Source: Acidithiobacillus ferridurans
GTDB taxonomy: Bacteria > Pseudomonadota > Gammaproteobacteria > Acidithiobacillales > Acidithiobacillaceae
Direction: 5' to 3'
DNA length: 64,000 nucleotides
Assembly (NCBI RefSeq): GCF_003966655.1
Contig: NZ_AP018795.1
Location: 2,249,501 to 2,313,500 of the forward strand
In this document: positions 53,576-60,816 of the stretch, piece by piece
Layout of the letters: the number at the start of each line of letters is the position of its first letter
How positions within the stretch are numbered: the first letter of the stretch is position 1
Notes under the pieces: generated by a model
Database searches by the model: none
The model's input: only the letters and a program-made list of their open reading frames with translations
Told to the model about the DNA's origin: nothing
Made by a program: the position numbers and the translations under genes

Positions 53576-54482
53576 GGGGAGCGGAACTTGCTCAGACTCT
53601 GGCATTCAGGTGGTCCCGCCTGCGTCAACCCCTGATCTACCGGTCTTCAAGGAAGAACATTTCCATAGAGCTGATTCTTGTCCAGCACGGCGTAGGTATT
53701 ACCGCTTGGATCTACCCTGAATTCCCCGCAGTGCCAGTACCGGTGGAGCAGGCCATCAAGGTGCTGCTCCCGGAGGGTGGAAGTTCGCCAGGATGGCGCT
53801 AGTCGCATTTTATATCTGCTGGAGAATCCTATACCGGCCCACTCACTCTGGCGGCGGCCGGCGAGATGTTTTATAAAGGTAGTACCAACAACAACTAACC
53901 AGGGGGGGCGCAATTTGAATCACTCGCACCTGCGATCGCCTCGGCACAATCCCTATATCTCGCGTTGGCTACGCGGGACTGTGGCTGAGTTTTATGGTGG
54001 TCGTGCTGGTGGTGGGGGCATGGCTCGCCTGGTCCGACTGGCAGTAAATTACTTCATAGTTGCGAGTCCTATGGCCAGTTTTGTGTAGAACTGAAGGCTA
54101 GGAGAAAGGCAGGGGCGTTGTTGCGAGGCAAGGTCTAAAATGACTTGCGGTTATGAATTTCCACAAGCAGTCTGTTTGTTGACAACCAGTAGGCTCAACG
54201 GCGGCAGTGCAGCGTAAGCGGACCTTTCCGTGCAATTTGGGGAGGAGTAATATCGACCTAAAAGCTGACGTTCGGTGATGGCTCCACGAACTACCGGAGT
54301 TCGGCCTGAGCAGTCATACAAAGTGTATCGAAAACCACTAAGTTTGCCTCCCATGAAGTTCGCTTCAAGTGGTTGAGGAAAAAATGGGGGTACAATTCGC
54401 ATGCCCCCGCTAAGCCGATGACGCACTGATCCCGGGGACGATGGAACGCATGTTCAACTGATCACCTGTGAGGAGGAGCGCC
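53576..54482. other. 907-base gap between ssb and the defence-like operon
   Basis: No long convincing gene lies here and no CD-NTase is encoded. Several short frames exist on both strands; the only one with protein-like composition is the minus-strand frame at 53,647-53,808. A GGGGG/CCCCC hairpin-like element is at about 54,387-54,409, shortly before the SLATT gene. I could not identify a promoter with confidence. The region probably marks the junction of element backbone and cargo. Confidence 0.5.
53647..53808 (-). CDS. Possible small protein or gene remnant
   Basis: A 53-residue frame starting ATG 53808 reads MRLAPSWRTSTLREQHLDGL and ends RVDPSGNTYAVLDKNQLYGN plus three residues. The composition is protein-like, but there is no ribosome site and no recognised family. 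It may be the end of a decayed gene; the frame extends to ATG 53913. Confidence 0.3.
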   Translation of the reverse strand: MRLAPSWRTSTLREQHLDGLLHRYWHCGEFRVDPSGNTYAVLDKNQLYGNVLP

Positions 54483-54989
54483 GTGACGGCACTTAGCAAA
54501 ACCAACGACAAGCCCGATGAACTGGCGGTCGCTGTACCTGATTTCGCTGTCAATCAGCCCGCTTGGTTGCGGCTAGAGGATCAACTGAGGTGGTACGACG
54601 ACAAAAGCTTACACAGCCAGCACTGGTACAAGAGGATGAAGCTGGCTCAGGTGGCGCTGGCAATGCTGATTCCAGTGATGAGCCTTTTGCCTGCTGACTT
54701 GGCAAAATGGGCCGCAGCGGTTTCTGGCATTGCGATCGCTTTGTTGGAGGCCGTGCAGCAGATGAACCAGTATTCGACACTCTGGGTCACCTATCGCTCG
54801 ACAGCAGAGCGTCTGAAGCATGAGAAATTTCTGTTCCTGTCCACCGCCGGCCCCTACCGTGGCTTGGCGGAACCGGAGCGGCTGATCCAGCTCGCCGAGC
54901 GTGTCGAGGAGCACGTATCAACGGAGCATGCCAACTGGTTCAACGAAACTCGCCGTGTCGCCGCCGCTGTCAAGCTGGAGGGCAAATGA
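54483..54989 (+). CDS. SLATT-domain membrane protein (DUF4231-like)
   Basis: This 168-residue protein has two close hydrophobic segments (about residues 60-95: LAQVALAMLIPVMSLL and KWAAAVSGIAIALLEAV) flanked by charged helices, QLRWYDDKSLHSQHWYKRM before and YRSTAERLKHEKFLFLSTAG after. This is the layout of SLATT domains, two-helix membrane effectors found in nucleotide-signalling conflict systems, thought to form pores. The GTG at 54483 has AGGAGG six bases upstream. Its stop overlaps the TGT-like gene (ATGA). It is the first gene of the five-gene operon. Confidence 0.82.
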   Translation: MTALSKTNDKPDELAVAVPDFAVNQPAWLRLEDQLRWYDDKSLHSQHWYKRMKLAQVALAMLIPVMSLLPADLAKWAAAVSGIAIALLEAVQQMNQYSTLWVTYRSTAERLKHEKFLFLSTAGPYRGLAEPERLIQLAERVEEHVSTEHANWFNETRRVAAAVKLEGK

Positions 54990-55969
54990 TGGCTGTGAGC
55001 CGCCCAGCTGAATTGCAGATCGGCGAGAAATCTCTCCCGCTGCCGGTCTACTTTCCGTCCATCTCGTCGGTAAAGACGCCGCTACGGCCGCATGACTACT
55101 TGCAGGTTCTTTCATCACTGGTTGGGTTAAATGGCCAGTATCTGGTGTCGGCCTTTGATTTGGCCGTCATCGAGAGCCCGGAAAATGCTGTACAGATGCT
55201 ACAAGCCTCGCGTGATGCGGGTGCGGTGACATTGATGGATTCCGGCAACTACGAGAGCTTCTGGAAGGATGCACAAGGCAGCTGGGCTCAAACCACGTTT
55301 CACCGGATGCTAGGGGCATTCCCCTGCGACCTTGCCTTTGGGTTTGATGAACAGCAGCCACCGGACGATGCGGACGAACACGTAGCGCTAGTGGTCGCTC
55401 GCTGGCGCAGCGATCAGGCTGCGGCAGGTGTTTGCCGGGTGGTGCCGATCATCCACGCCACGGCAGAGGCCTTGCCTGCACTTTGTGCTGCAGTGGCCTT
55501 GGAGACGGGCGTTCCGATGTTGGCCGTGCCAGAGCGCAGGCTGGGCGATGGCGTCATCGAGCGGGCCTGCGCGGTACGAGCTATTCGAGGCGAACTCGAC
55601 AAGCTGGGGCGTTACGTCGCCCTGCACCTGCTGGGCACGGGCAATCCGATATCGATTGCGTTGTACGCTGCGATGGGAGCTGACAGCTTCGATGGATTAG
55701 AGTGGTGCCAAACCGTTGTCGATCACGACACAGCATTGCTCTACCACCTGTCACAGGCCGATTTCTTTACCGGGCAAACGGCTTGGGCCGATGCCAAACT
55801 CTCGTTTCAGGCGCGCACACTGGCACACAACCTCGAGTTTTACGCGGGGTGGATGCACCGCCTTCGGGCTGCAATGGCCGCCGGGAACGTGGTCGACTTC
55901 TGCCGCCACAACTTCCCGGTCCGCGCGTTCCAGCAATGTGCCCCAGCCTTTGAATGGAGTGCATCATGA
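54986..55969 (+). CDS. TGT-like (Cap10-like) protein
   Basis: This 327-residue protein resembles tRNA-guanine/queuine transglycosylases. VTLMDSGNYESFW parallels the DSGGF active-site loop, and HLLGTGNPISIALYAAMGAD followed by SFDGLEWCQ resembles the barrel region with the nucleophile Asp. The CxCxxC zinc site of bacterial TGT is not seen. Such remodelled TGTs accompany QueC- and OGG-like proteins in type IV CBASS. It overlaps both neighbours by ATGA. RNA, DNA or protein could be its target; the lack of the zinc module speaks against ordinary tRNA exchange. Confidence 0.8.
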   Translation: MMAVSRPAELQIGEKSLPLPVYFPSISSVKTPLRPHDYLQVLSSLVGLNGQYLVSAFDLAVIESPENAVQMLQASRDAGAVTLMDSGNYESFWKDAQGSWAQTTFHRMLGAFPCDLAFGFDEQQPPDDADEHVALVVARWRSDQAAAGVCRVVPIIHATAEALPALCAAVALETGVPMLAVPERRLGDGVIERACAVRAIRGELDKLGRYVALHLLGTGNPISIALYAAMGADSFDGLEWCQTVVDHDTALLYHLSQADFFTGQTAWADAKLSFQARTLAHNLEFYAGWMHRLRAAMAAGNVVDFCRHNFPVRAFQQCAPAFEWSAS

Positions 55970-56679
55970 AGGTGGACATCATTAACCGGACAATTCGCGC
56001 GATGTGCGGCGAGGTCAAGGCACAAGGCAGTGCGCTACAGGACTGGCATCTGCTAACCGAAGAAGAGCTGCTATACGAAGCTGCGCTGTGCATCTTCGGC
56101 AGCCAGATGGTGTTCGAGATGGCAGTGGCCACGGCAGACCGCTTGCGTGACGTGGGCCTTATCCTGCCGCAATGCCGGCTCGATCACGGCGAATACGAAT
56201 CCCGCATCATTGCGGTGCTCTCCGAACCATTGGTCATGGTGGGGAAAGACGGCTCCACGCGCTGGGCGCGGCCGCGACTCAAGAACCGTCTGGCCTCGTT
56301 ACTGGCAACCACGGTAGCCGAGATCTACGGAAAAGGCCGCTCAATCCGAAGTCTGTTGTTTGCTGCCGAGAGCGCCAAGGGGGCGCGCGAGGTTTTGATC
56401 CAGAACATATGGGGGTTTGGGCCCAAACAGGCCAGCCTCTTCTTGCGGCGAGTCGGTTGCTGCGCGGATCTAGCTGTCCTGGATGTGCACGTACTGGACT
56501 ATCTTCAGTTGGCACGCGGGCTTTCGCTCACGCCTAGCAGGCTAGGACGGTTGTCGTTCTACGAAGAAATAGAAGATACCTTTCGTGAAGTCGCGGATGA
56601 GTTCGGATACTCGCTTGGTTGCGTCGATCTGGCGACTTGGCTCACGATGCGCGTTGCCAAGAGGGAGGCCTATTTATGA
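55966..56679 (+). CDS. OGG-like HhH-GPD DNA glycosylase (Cap11-like)
   Basis: This 237-residue protein has the helix-hairpin-helix/GPD region of 8-oxoguanine glycosylases: NIWGFGPKQASLFLRRVG, then LAVLDVHVLDYL. The catalytic Lys (GPKQAS) and Asp (VLDVHV) are both present. N-terminal similarity to archaeal-type Ogg is weak. It may cut a modified base or have been reshaped, as the neighbours suggest. ATG 55966 has GGAG at six bases and lies in the ATGA of the TGT-like gene. Confidence 0.8.
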   Translation: MKVDIINRTIRAMCGEVKAQGSALQDWHLLTEEELLYEAALCIFGSQMVFEMAVATADRLRDVGLILPQCRLDHGEYESRIIAVLSEPLVMVGKDGSTRWARPRLKNRLASLLATTVAEIYGKGRSIRSLLFAAESAKGAREVLIQNIWGFGPKQASLFLRRVGCCADLAVLDVHVLDYLQLARGLSLTPSRLGRLSFYEEIEDTFREVADEFGYSLGCVDLATWLTMRVAKREAYL

Positions 56680-57269
56680 GCTTTGTGAACTTGGTTTCTG
56701 GTGGCCTCGACTCGACCCTGGTCGGTGTGATGGCAAAGGAAGACCACATCGACCACTTCCCGTTATTCATCGACTATGGCCAGCGGGCTGCAAATAAAGA
56801 GTGGGCAACCTGCCAGGCCGTCCATAAGCAACTTGGATTGCCCGAACCGACGAAAATGGACCTCTCCGGATTCGGGCGCGTCATTGTCTCCGGCCTGACG
56901 AGCACGGAACTGGATATTAAGAACGAAGCCTTTACCCCAGGCCGGAATCTGATGTTCCTACTGATGGGCAGTGCGTACGCCTATCAACTTGGTGCTTCAT
57001 CAGTCGCCATCGGGTTGTTGGCAGAGCAGTTCAGCTTGTTCCCGGATCAGCGGCCACCGTTCCTTGCTAATGCCGGGGAAGCCATCGAGGCTGCAATGGG
57101 GCGCCGCATCAAGATACTGACACCTCTAATCGAGTTCGGCAAAGCAGACGTCGTCAGACTTGCAAATGAAAAAGGCGTGAGCGGCACCTACTCGTGTCAC
57201 ACCGGTGATTCACTGCCTTGTGGTCGCTGCATCGCCTGTCTTGAGTTTCAATTCAACGAAGGAGAATGA
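56676..57269 (+). CDS. QueC-like PP-loop enzyme (Cap9-like)
   Basis: This 197-residue protein has the ATP-pyrophosphatase loop NLVSGGLDSTLVGVM and the C-terminal zinc motif YSCHTGDSLPCGRCIACLE, both hallmarks of QueC, which turns 7-carboxy-7-deazaguanine into the nitrile via an amide. It is somewhat shorter than housekeeping QueC (about 220-230). No queD or queE lies beside it. GAGGGAGGCC precedes the ATGA-coupled start, and the TIR gene begins one base after its stop. Confidence 0.88.
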   Translation: MSFVNLVSGGLDSTLVGVMAKEDHIDHFPLFIDYGQRAANKEWATCQAVHKQLGLPEPTKMDLSGFGRVIVSGLTSTELDIKNEAFTPGRNLMFLLMGSAYAYQLGASSVAIGLLAEQFSLFPDQRPPFLANAGEAIEAAMGRRIKILTPLIEFGKADVVRLANEKGVSGTYSCHTGDSLPCGRCIACLEFQFNEGE

Positions 57270-57270
57270 C

Positions 57271-57771
57271 ATGGGTGGAGGTTCCGGCGGCGGCTTATTC
57301 AGTTCAGACATCAAGAGCCTAGAGGACAAGGTTAAACAGCGCCTCGCCGAAGCCATAGGGGACGTCAGTAGGCACGTTTTCATCAGCTTCGACCATGATG
57401 ACCTCCATGAGGTGAACTTGCTCCGAGGGCAGGCCAAAAATGACAAACTTGACCTGCAATTTGATGATCATTCGCTCAAGGAACCCGTCGACAGCGCGAA
57501 CGCGGACTACATCAAGCGGAACATTCGCGAAAAAATAGATCGCTGCTCTGTAACGGTGGTTTATCTAACCGACAAAACTGCTTCAAGCGAATGGGTCAAC
57601 TGGGAAATCGAAGAGAGCCTTAAGCGCGGCAAAGGCGTTGTCGGGGTCCACAAGGGTGATATTCCGCCTGCCAAGACACCACCAGCTTTCCAGCAGAACG
57701 GGTGTAAAGCAGTGAAGTGGGGGCATGCTGCTCTTATGGAGGCTATTGAGGAAGCAAGCACCAAGCGTTGA
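57271..57771 (+). CDS. ThsB-type TIR-like protein with Gly-rich N terminus
   Basis: This 166-residue protein starts MGGGSGGGLFSSDIKSL and then has a TIR-like domain of the MTH538/ThsB family: RHVFISFDHDDLHEVNLL, SVTVVYLTDKTASSEWVNWE and RGKGVVGVHKG. The Glu in WVNWEIE is in the place of the catalytic Glu of NAD-cleaving TIRs. After Met removal the N-terminal residue would be Gly. AAGGAGAATGAC gives a strong ribosome site. In Thoeris the related ThsB makes a cyclic ADP-ribose-type signal; here it is the last of five coupled genes. Confidence 0.85.
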   Translation: MGGGSGGGLFSSDIKSLEDKVKQRLAEAIGDVSRHVFISFDHDDLHEVNLLRGQAKNDKLDLQFDDHSLKEPVDSANADYIKRNIREKIDRCSVTVVYLTDKTASSEWVNWEIEESLKRGKGVVGVHKGDIPPAKTPPAFQQNGCKAVKWGHAALMEAIEEASTKR

Positions 57772-58023
57772 TCTCTGGTTCGGAAATATGACTTGCAAAT
57801 TAGAACCACTGATGTGGACAATAAATAGATTTATAAGACGCATCATATTTGCCGCTCACGCTAACGGGTTGAATATATGGTGACAAGGTCAGGACACCAA
57901 TTATTGCGACCTCGACTACACGGCTCTGGAAATTTGAAGCGCATGGCTATCCCCAACCACCACTGCGGTAGAGTGCGATCACCCAGAATGCTTACCTACT
58001 TTCGCAGAGAAGATCAGCCAACT

Positions 58024-58480
58024 ATGAGAATGCTCGTTAGTCATTCGACTCGTGATACCCGTGTCCGCGTACTTTGGAGATTTATAGACGAGTTGCAGAT
58101 CGCGCTTAACGTAGCTGGTGTACCGATTCAGCTTGTCAATGTCGTATCTGAATGCGGAACAAAACAAGTTCCCGACCTCCCCGGTGAGCTACGCAGCGCT
58201 ACAGCGGCCACAGATTTGACGATGATGGTTCTCACACAGGGCTATGTTAACTCAATGCGGTGTGACGACGAGATGCACGGTCGCGCTCAAAGCTCCTGCC
58301 GTGACTGCCCTTCTCATCGTCTCTTCCCTGTTCGGTGGCGGACTTATCCATGGGATAAATTGTGGTCACGGAGTATCGAAGGGTGGGGGTAGATCTCCAG
58401 GACGTGATGACTGACGATTTTCTAGACACAATAGAAATGCAGTTATGGGAGGCTGGCAAGAGACCTGAAAAGTGGCATCA
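58024..58480 (+). pseudogene. Second TIR-like gene, frameshifted and cut by an IS end
   Basis: From ATG 58024 the frame reads MRMLVSHSTRDTRVRVLWRF, a TIR-like start, with CDDEM in the position of the TIR Cys-x-x-Glu and RLFPVRWRTYPWDKL further on. It stops at 58,392. In another frame, protein-like sequence (for example DLQDVMTDDFLDTIEMQLWE) continues to 58,480, where an IS3-family end begins. This looks like one gene with a frameshift near 58,360 and loss of its 3' end. It follows the five-gene operon by about 250 bases. Confidence 0.55.
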
Positions 58481-58753
58481 TGAACCGCCCCGGGTTTCGT
58501 GGAGGCCATTTGGTTTAAGTGCAGGCCGTTAATTCGGTCTGACACGGCGAGTTGCCGATAGTAGTTTGCCTCAGCTTCTGCCGGAGGGATATAGCCGATT
58601 GGTTCGAGCAGCCTGACATGGTTGAACCACGCCACCCATTCGAGGGTCGCCAGTTCCACCGCTTCCCGTGTCCTCCACGGGCCGCGCCTGTGAATTAGCT
58701 CCTCCTTGTACAGCCCATTGATCGTCTCGGCCAGGGCGTTGTCATAGCTTCCA
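58481..58753 (-). mobile_element. IS3-family remnant (transposase C-terminal end)
   Basis: The minus-strand frame holds the end of an IS3 orfB: SYDNALAETINGLYKEELIH and RRGPWRTREAVELATLEWVA, then WFNHVRLLEPIGYIPPAEAE. The element end TGAACCGCCCCGGGTTTC is at 58,481. The N-terminal catalytic part of the transposase is missing, so it is inactive. The junction near 58,753 joins unrelated sequence. Confidence 0.85.
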
Positions 58754-58862
58754 AGGTGCCGTCGATATATTGCATACTGGGACACATCCATTCGGCAGGG
58801 TCATACTGATTTTGGCTGTGTTTGTAGATCACAAAGTCCCAGTTATCTTTTTTCCGCGCCAT
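58754..58862 (-). pseudogene. Gene fragment abutting the IS3 remnant
   Basis: From ATG 58862 the frame reads MARKKDNWDFVIYKHSQNQY followed by DPAEWMCPSMQYIDGTL, then runs into the IS3 remnant. The composition is protein-like, but no family is recognised. It looks like the 5' end of a gene cut by the remnant. Confidence 0.35.
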
Positions 58863-58992
58863 TCCAGATGGCAGATGGGTTGTGGTGCATTGTTATCATC
58901 AGCCCGGCTCAAATACAAATAGCATTCATTGTAGCGGAGCTTGTAAGCGCAGTTCCGGCGTCTGTCAAGGTAGTTGTCGCGTCACCCATTTT

Positions 58993-60015
58993 TTAAGCGG
59001 CCTTTTTATCCTGTCGCTGCGGGTTCAGATCTACCGCACCGATCGGTGTCCAATTGCGTGTGCGGCCTGACCAGCGCGCTGGGTTTCTCGCCTTGGCTGC
59101 CTCATAGAGGGCATGGCGCTTCGCCAGCAGCACATGATCCTCGCCCCGGTGACGCTGGGCGGGGGTGACGAAGCGAATGCGGCTGTGACGATGCTCATGG
59201 TTGTACCAGACGATGAAGTCACGCACCCAGATTCGTGCGGTGTCGAGGTCCGCAAAGCCGCTTTCCGGCCACTGTGGGCAGTATTTCAGCGTCCGGAACA
59301 GCGACTCTGAATACGGGTTGTCATTGCTGACCCGTGGTCGGCCCCGGGATGGGGTGATCCCCAGATCGTAGAGCTTGGCCAGCAGGGTAGATGATTTCAT
59401 CGGGGCGCCATTGTCGGAGTGCAAGACCAGTGGCTGCCGCCAGCATTGCTCCGCCATAAAACCCCTCTGGATGAGCGCAGCGGCATACTCGCCACTCTCC
59501 TCCGTATGGACCTCCCAGGCCACCGCCTTGCGGCTGTAAAGATCCTCAAAGAGGTAGAGATAGTAGTACTGCCCACGCACCGGCGACGGCAAATAGGTGA
59601 TGTCCCAAGACCAGACGGTGTTGGCTGCGGTGGCCGTATGGGTGGTGGGTAACTTCTCCTTGCGGGGCGGGTGCGCACGGCCACGCCGTGCCCCCATGCC
59701 CTCGGCCTTGAGGATCCGGTAGAAGGTGGACTCCGATGCCAGATAAACCCCCTCATCCGCCAGCCGTGGCACAATCTGGGTCGGTGGCAGGTGTGCAGTA
59801 TCCGGACGATGACAGGCGTCCAGCACCTCCTGCACCTCGGCTTCACTCAGCTTATTGCTGGGTGCCAGTCGTTCGACCGTCGTGCGGGCATCCGCCTTCA
59901 CCATTCCCTGCTCCTCTGTCCATCGCTGGACGGTGCGTAATGATAAACCTGCTTCTGCGCAGGCCCGCGACCGGCGGGCGCCGCCGTCAGCCGCTTCCTG
60001 TATCCAGGCGACCAA
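58993..60015 (-). CDS. IS3-family transposase OrfB (rve integrase core)
   Basis: This 340-residue protein has an N-terminal HTH region, PTQIVPRLADEGVYLASEST, and the DDE core: VWSWDITYLPSPVRGQYYYL (first Asp), LVLHSDNGAPMKSSTLLAKL (second Asp) and SNDNPYSESLFRTLKYCPQW (Glu). All catalytic residues are present, so it may be active. It lies 23 bases after OrfA; in this family the two are often made as a frameshift fusion. Confidence 0.92.
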   Translation of the reverse strand: MVAWIQEAADGGARRSRACAEAGLSLRTVQRWTEEQGMVKADARTTVERLAPSNKLSEAEVQEVLDACHRPDTAHLPPTQIVPRLADEGVYLASESTFYRILKAEGMGARRGRAHPPRKEKLPTTHTATAANTVWSWDITYLPSPVRGQYYYLYLFEDLYSRKAVAWEVHTEESGEYAAALIQRGFMAEQCWRQPLVLHSDNGAPMKSSTLLAKLYDLGITPSRGRPRVSNDNPYSESLFRTLKYCPQWPESGFADLDTARIWVRDFIVWYNHEHRHSRIRFVTPAQRHRGEDHVLLAKRHALYEAAKARNPARWSGRTRNWTPIGAVDLNPQRQDKKAA

Positions 60016-60038
60016 TTGTTGCCGCTCCGGGACCGGGG

Positions 60039-60539
60039 TTAATCTTCCCCGGCGTCGTCCCCCCAGAGGGCGTTCAATTTTTTTCGCAAGATCAACAGCG
60101 CAGCCGCCTCGGCTAAGGCCTTGTCTTTGCGACGCAGTTCCCGCTCCAGCTCACGAATCCGTCTCTGGTCTGCACGGGCTTGCGCACCCGCTGTCTGTTT
60201 CTGTTGGGTGGCGGTCTGCTGTCCAACGATACAAGCCTGTTTCCACGCTTTTACCTGGTCTGGATACAGCCCTTTCTCCCGGCAATATTCGCTCAACTCC
60301 ACCTCGGACAGCAGGGCCGTTTCCACCACCGCTGCCAGTTTGGACTCGGCAGACCAACCCTCTGCTGTCTTCTTGGTCACTGCACTCATCGCCCCACTCG
60401 CTATCGCCTGCTTACGCCAATGGTACAGCGTAACATCAGAAATCCCTTCCTGTTTGGCCAGTTCTGCCACGGACAAACTGGTGGGCGGCAACATCTTCTG
60501 CAATACAGCGGCCTTACGTTCTGCTGAATAATGCTTCAT
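60039..60539 (-). CDS. IS3-family transposase OrfA (HTH protein)
   Basis: This 166-residue protein begins MKHYSAERKAAVLQKMLPPT and has the helix-turn-helix LAKQEGISDVTLYHWRKQA. The C-terminal half is a leucine-rich coiled coil (RIRELERELRRKDKALAEAA). It binds the IS ends and is partner of OrfB. Confidence 0.9.
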   Translation of the reverse strand: MKHYSAERKAAVLQKMLPPTSLSVAELAKQEGISDVTLYHWRKQAIASGAMSAVTKKTAEGWSAESKLAAVVETALLSEVELSEYCREKGLYPDQVKAWKQACIVGQQTATQQKQTAGAQARADQRRIRELERELRRKDKALAEAAALLILRKKLNALWGDDAGED

Positions 60540-60609
60540 CCCGATAATCCACTTTCCGCCCCCACCCTATGCCTGACTCCATTTCAGAGAGGCGACAACT
60601 ACCCTGACA

Positions 60610-60711
60610 CCGGGGGTTCTTAGGAAGCTTCGTGCTGAAGGTGTCTATTAGAACCCATATCTCTGCTTTTATTTCGTCTGTTAGTGAGGGAGTTTCACTC
60701 TTCATGGTCAT
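60610..60711 (-). pseudogene. Possible 5' fragment of a gene cut by the IS
   Basis: From ATG 60711 the frame reads MTMKSETPSLTDEIKAEIWV and then LIDTFSTKLPKN, after which it enters the IS end. No family is recognised, and no clear continuation was found on the other side of the IS. It may be a truncated gene. Confidence 0.3.
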
Positions 60712-60816
60712 TTCCCAGCAGGAGTAGGGGGAATCATTTTATCATTTCCCCCAGATGCTTTTGGTTGAATTTTAATGTCGCGTTGATTGTTAATATCTCA
60801 ATTAATCTATATAAGC

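Larger units (their letters stand above)
58963..60609 (-). mobile_element. Complete IS3-family insertion sequence
   Basis: An 18-base terminal inverted repeat, TGTCAAGGTAGTTGTCGC at 58,963-58,980 and its inverted near-copy at 60,592-60,609 (one mismatch), bounds 1,647 bases with two transposase genes. No clear target duplication is visible outside the repeats. Confidence 0.85.

Noticed and set aside
53403-53720. A 105-codon plus-strand frame overlapping the end of ssb
   Set aside because: It is a shadow of the SSB coding sequence for most of its length and has no ribosome site or recognisable product.
54000-54050. A 17-residue hydrophobic frame (MVVVLVVGAWLAWSDWQ), like a type I toxin peptide
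   Set aside because: No clear ribosome site, no antisense promoter recognised, and too short to separate from chance.
54483-57771. Classification as QatABCD, as a DpdA-type DNA modification cluster or as plain Thoeris
   Set aside because: There is a QueC-like gene but no Qat ATPase or TatD gene; no DpdB/C or queD/queE genes; and no ThsA, so none of these names fits the gene set.
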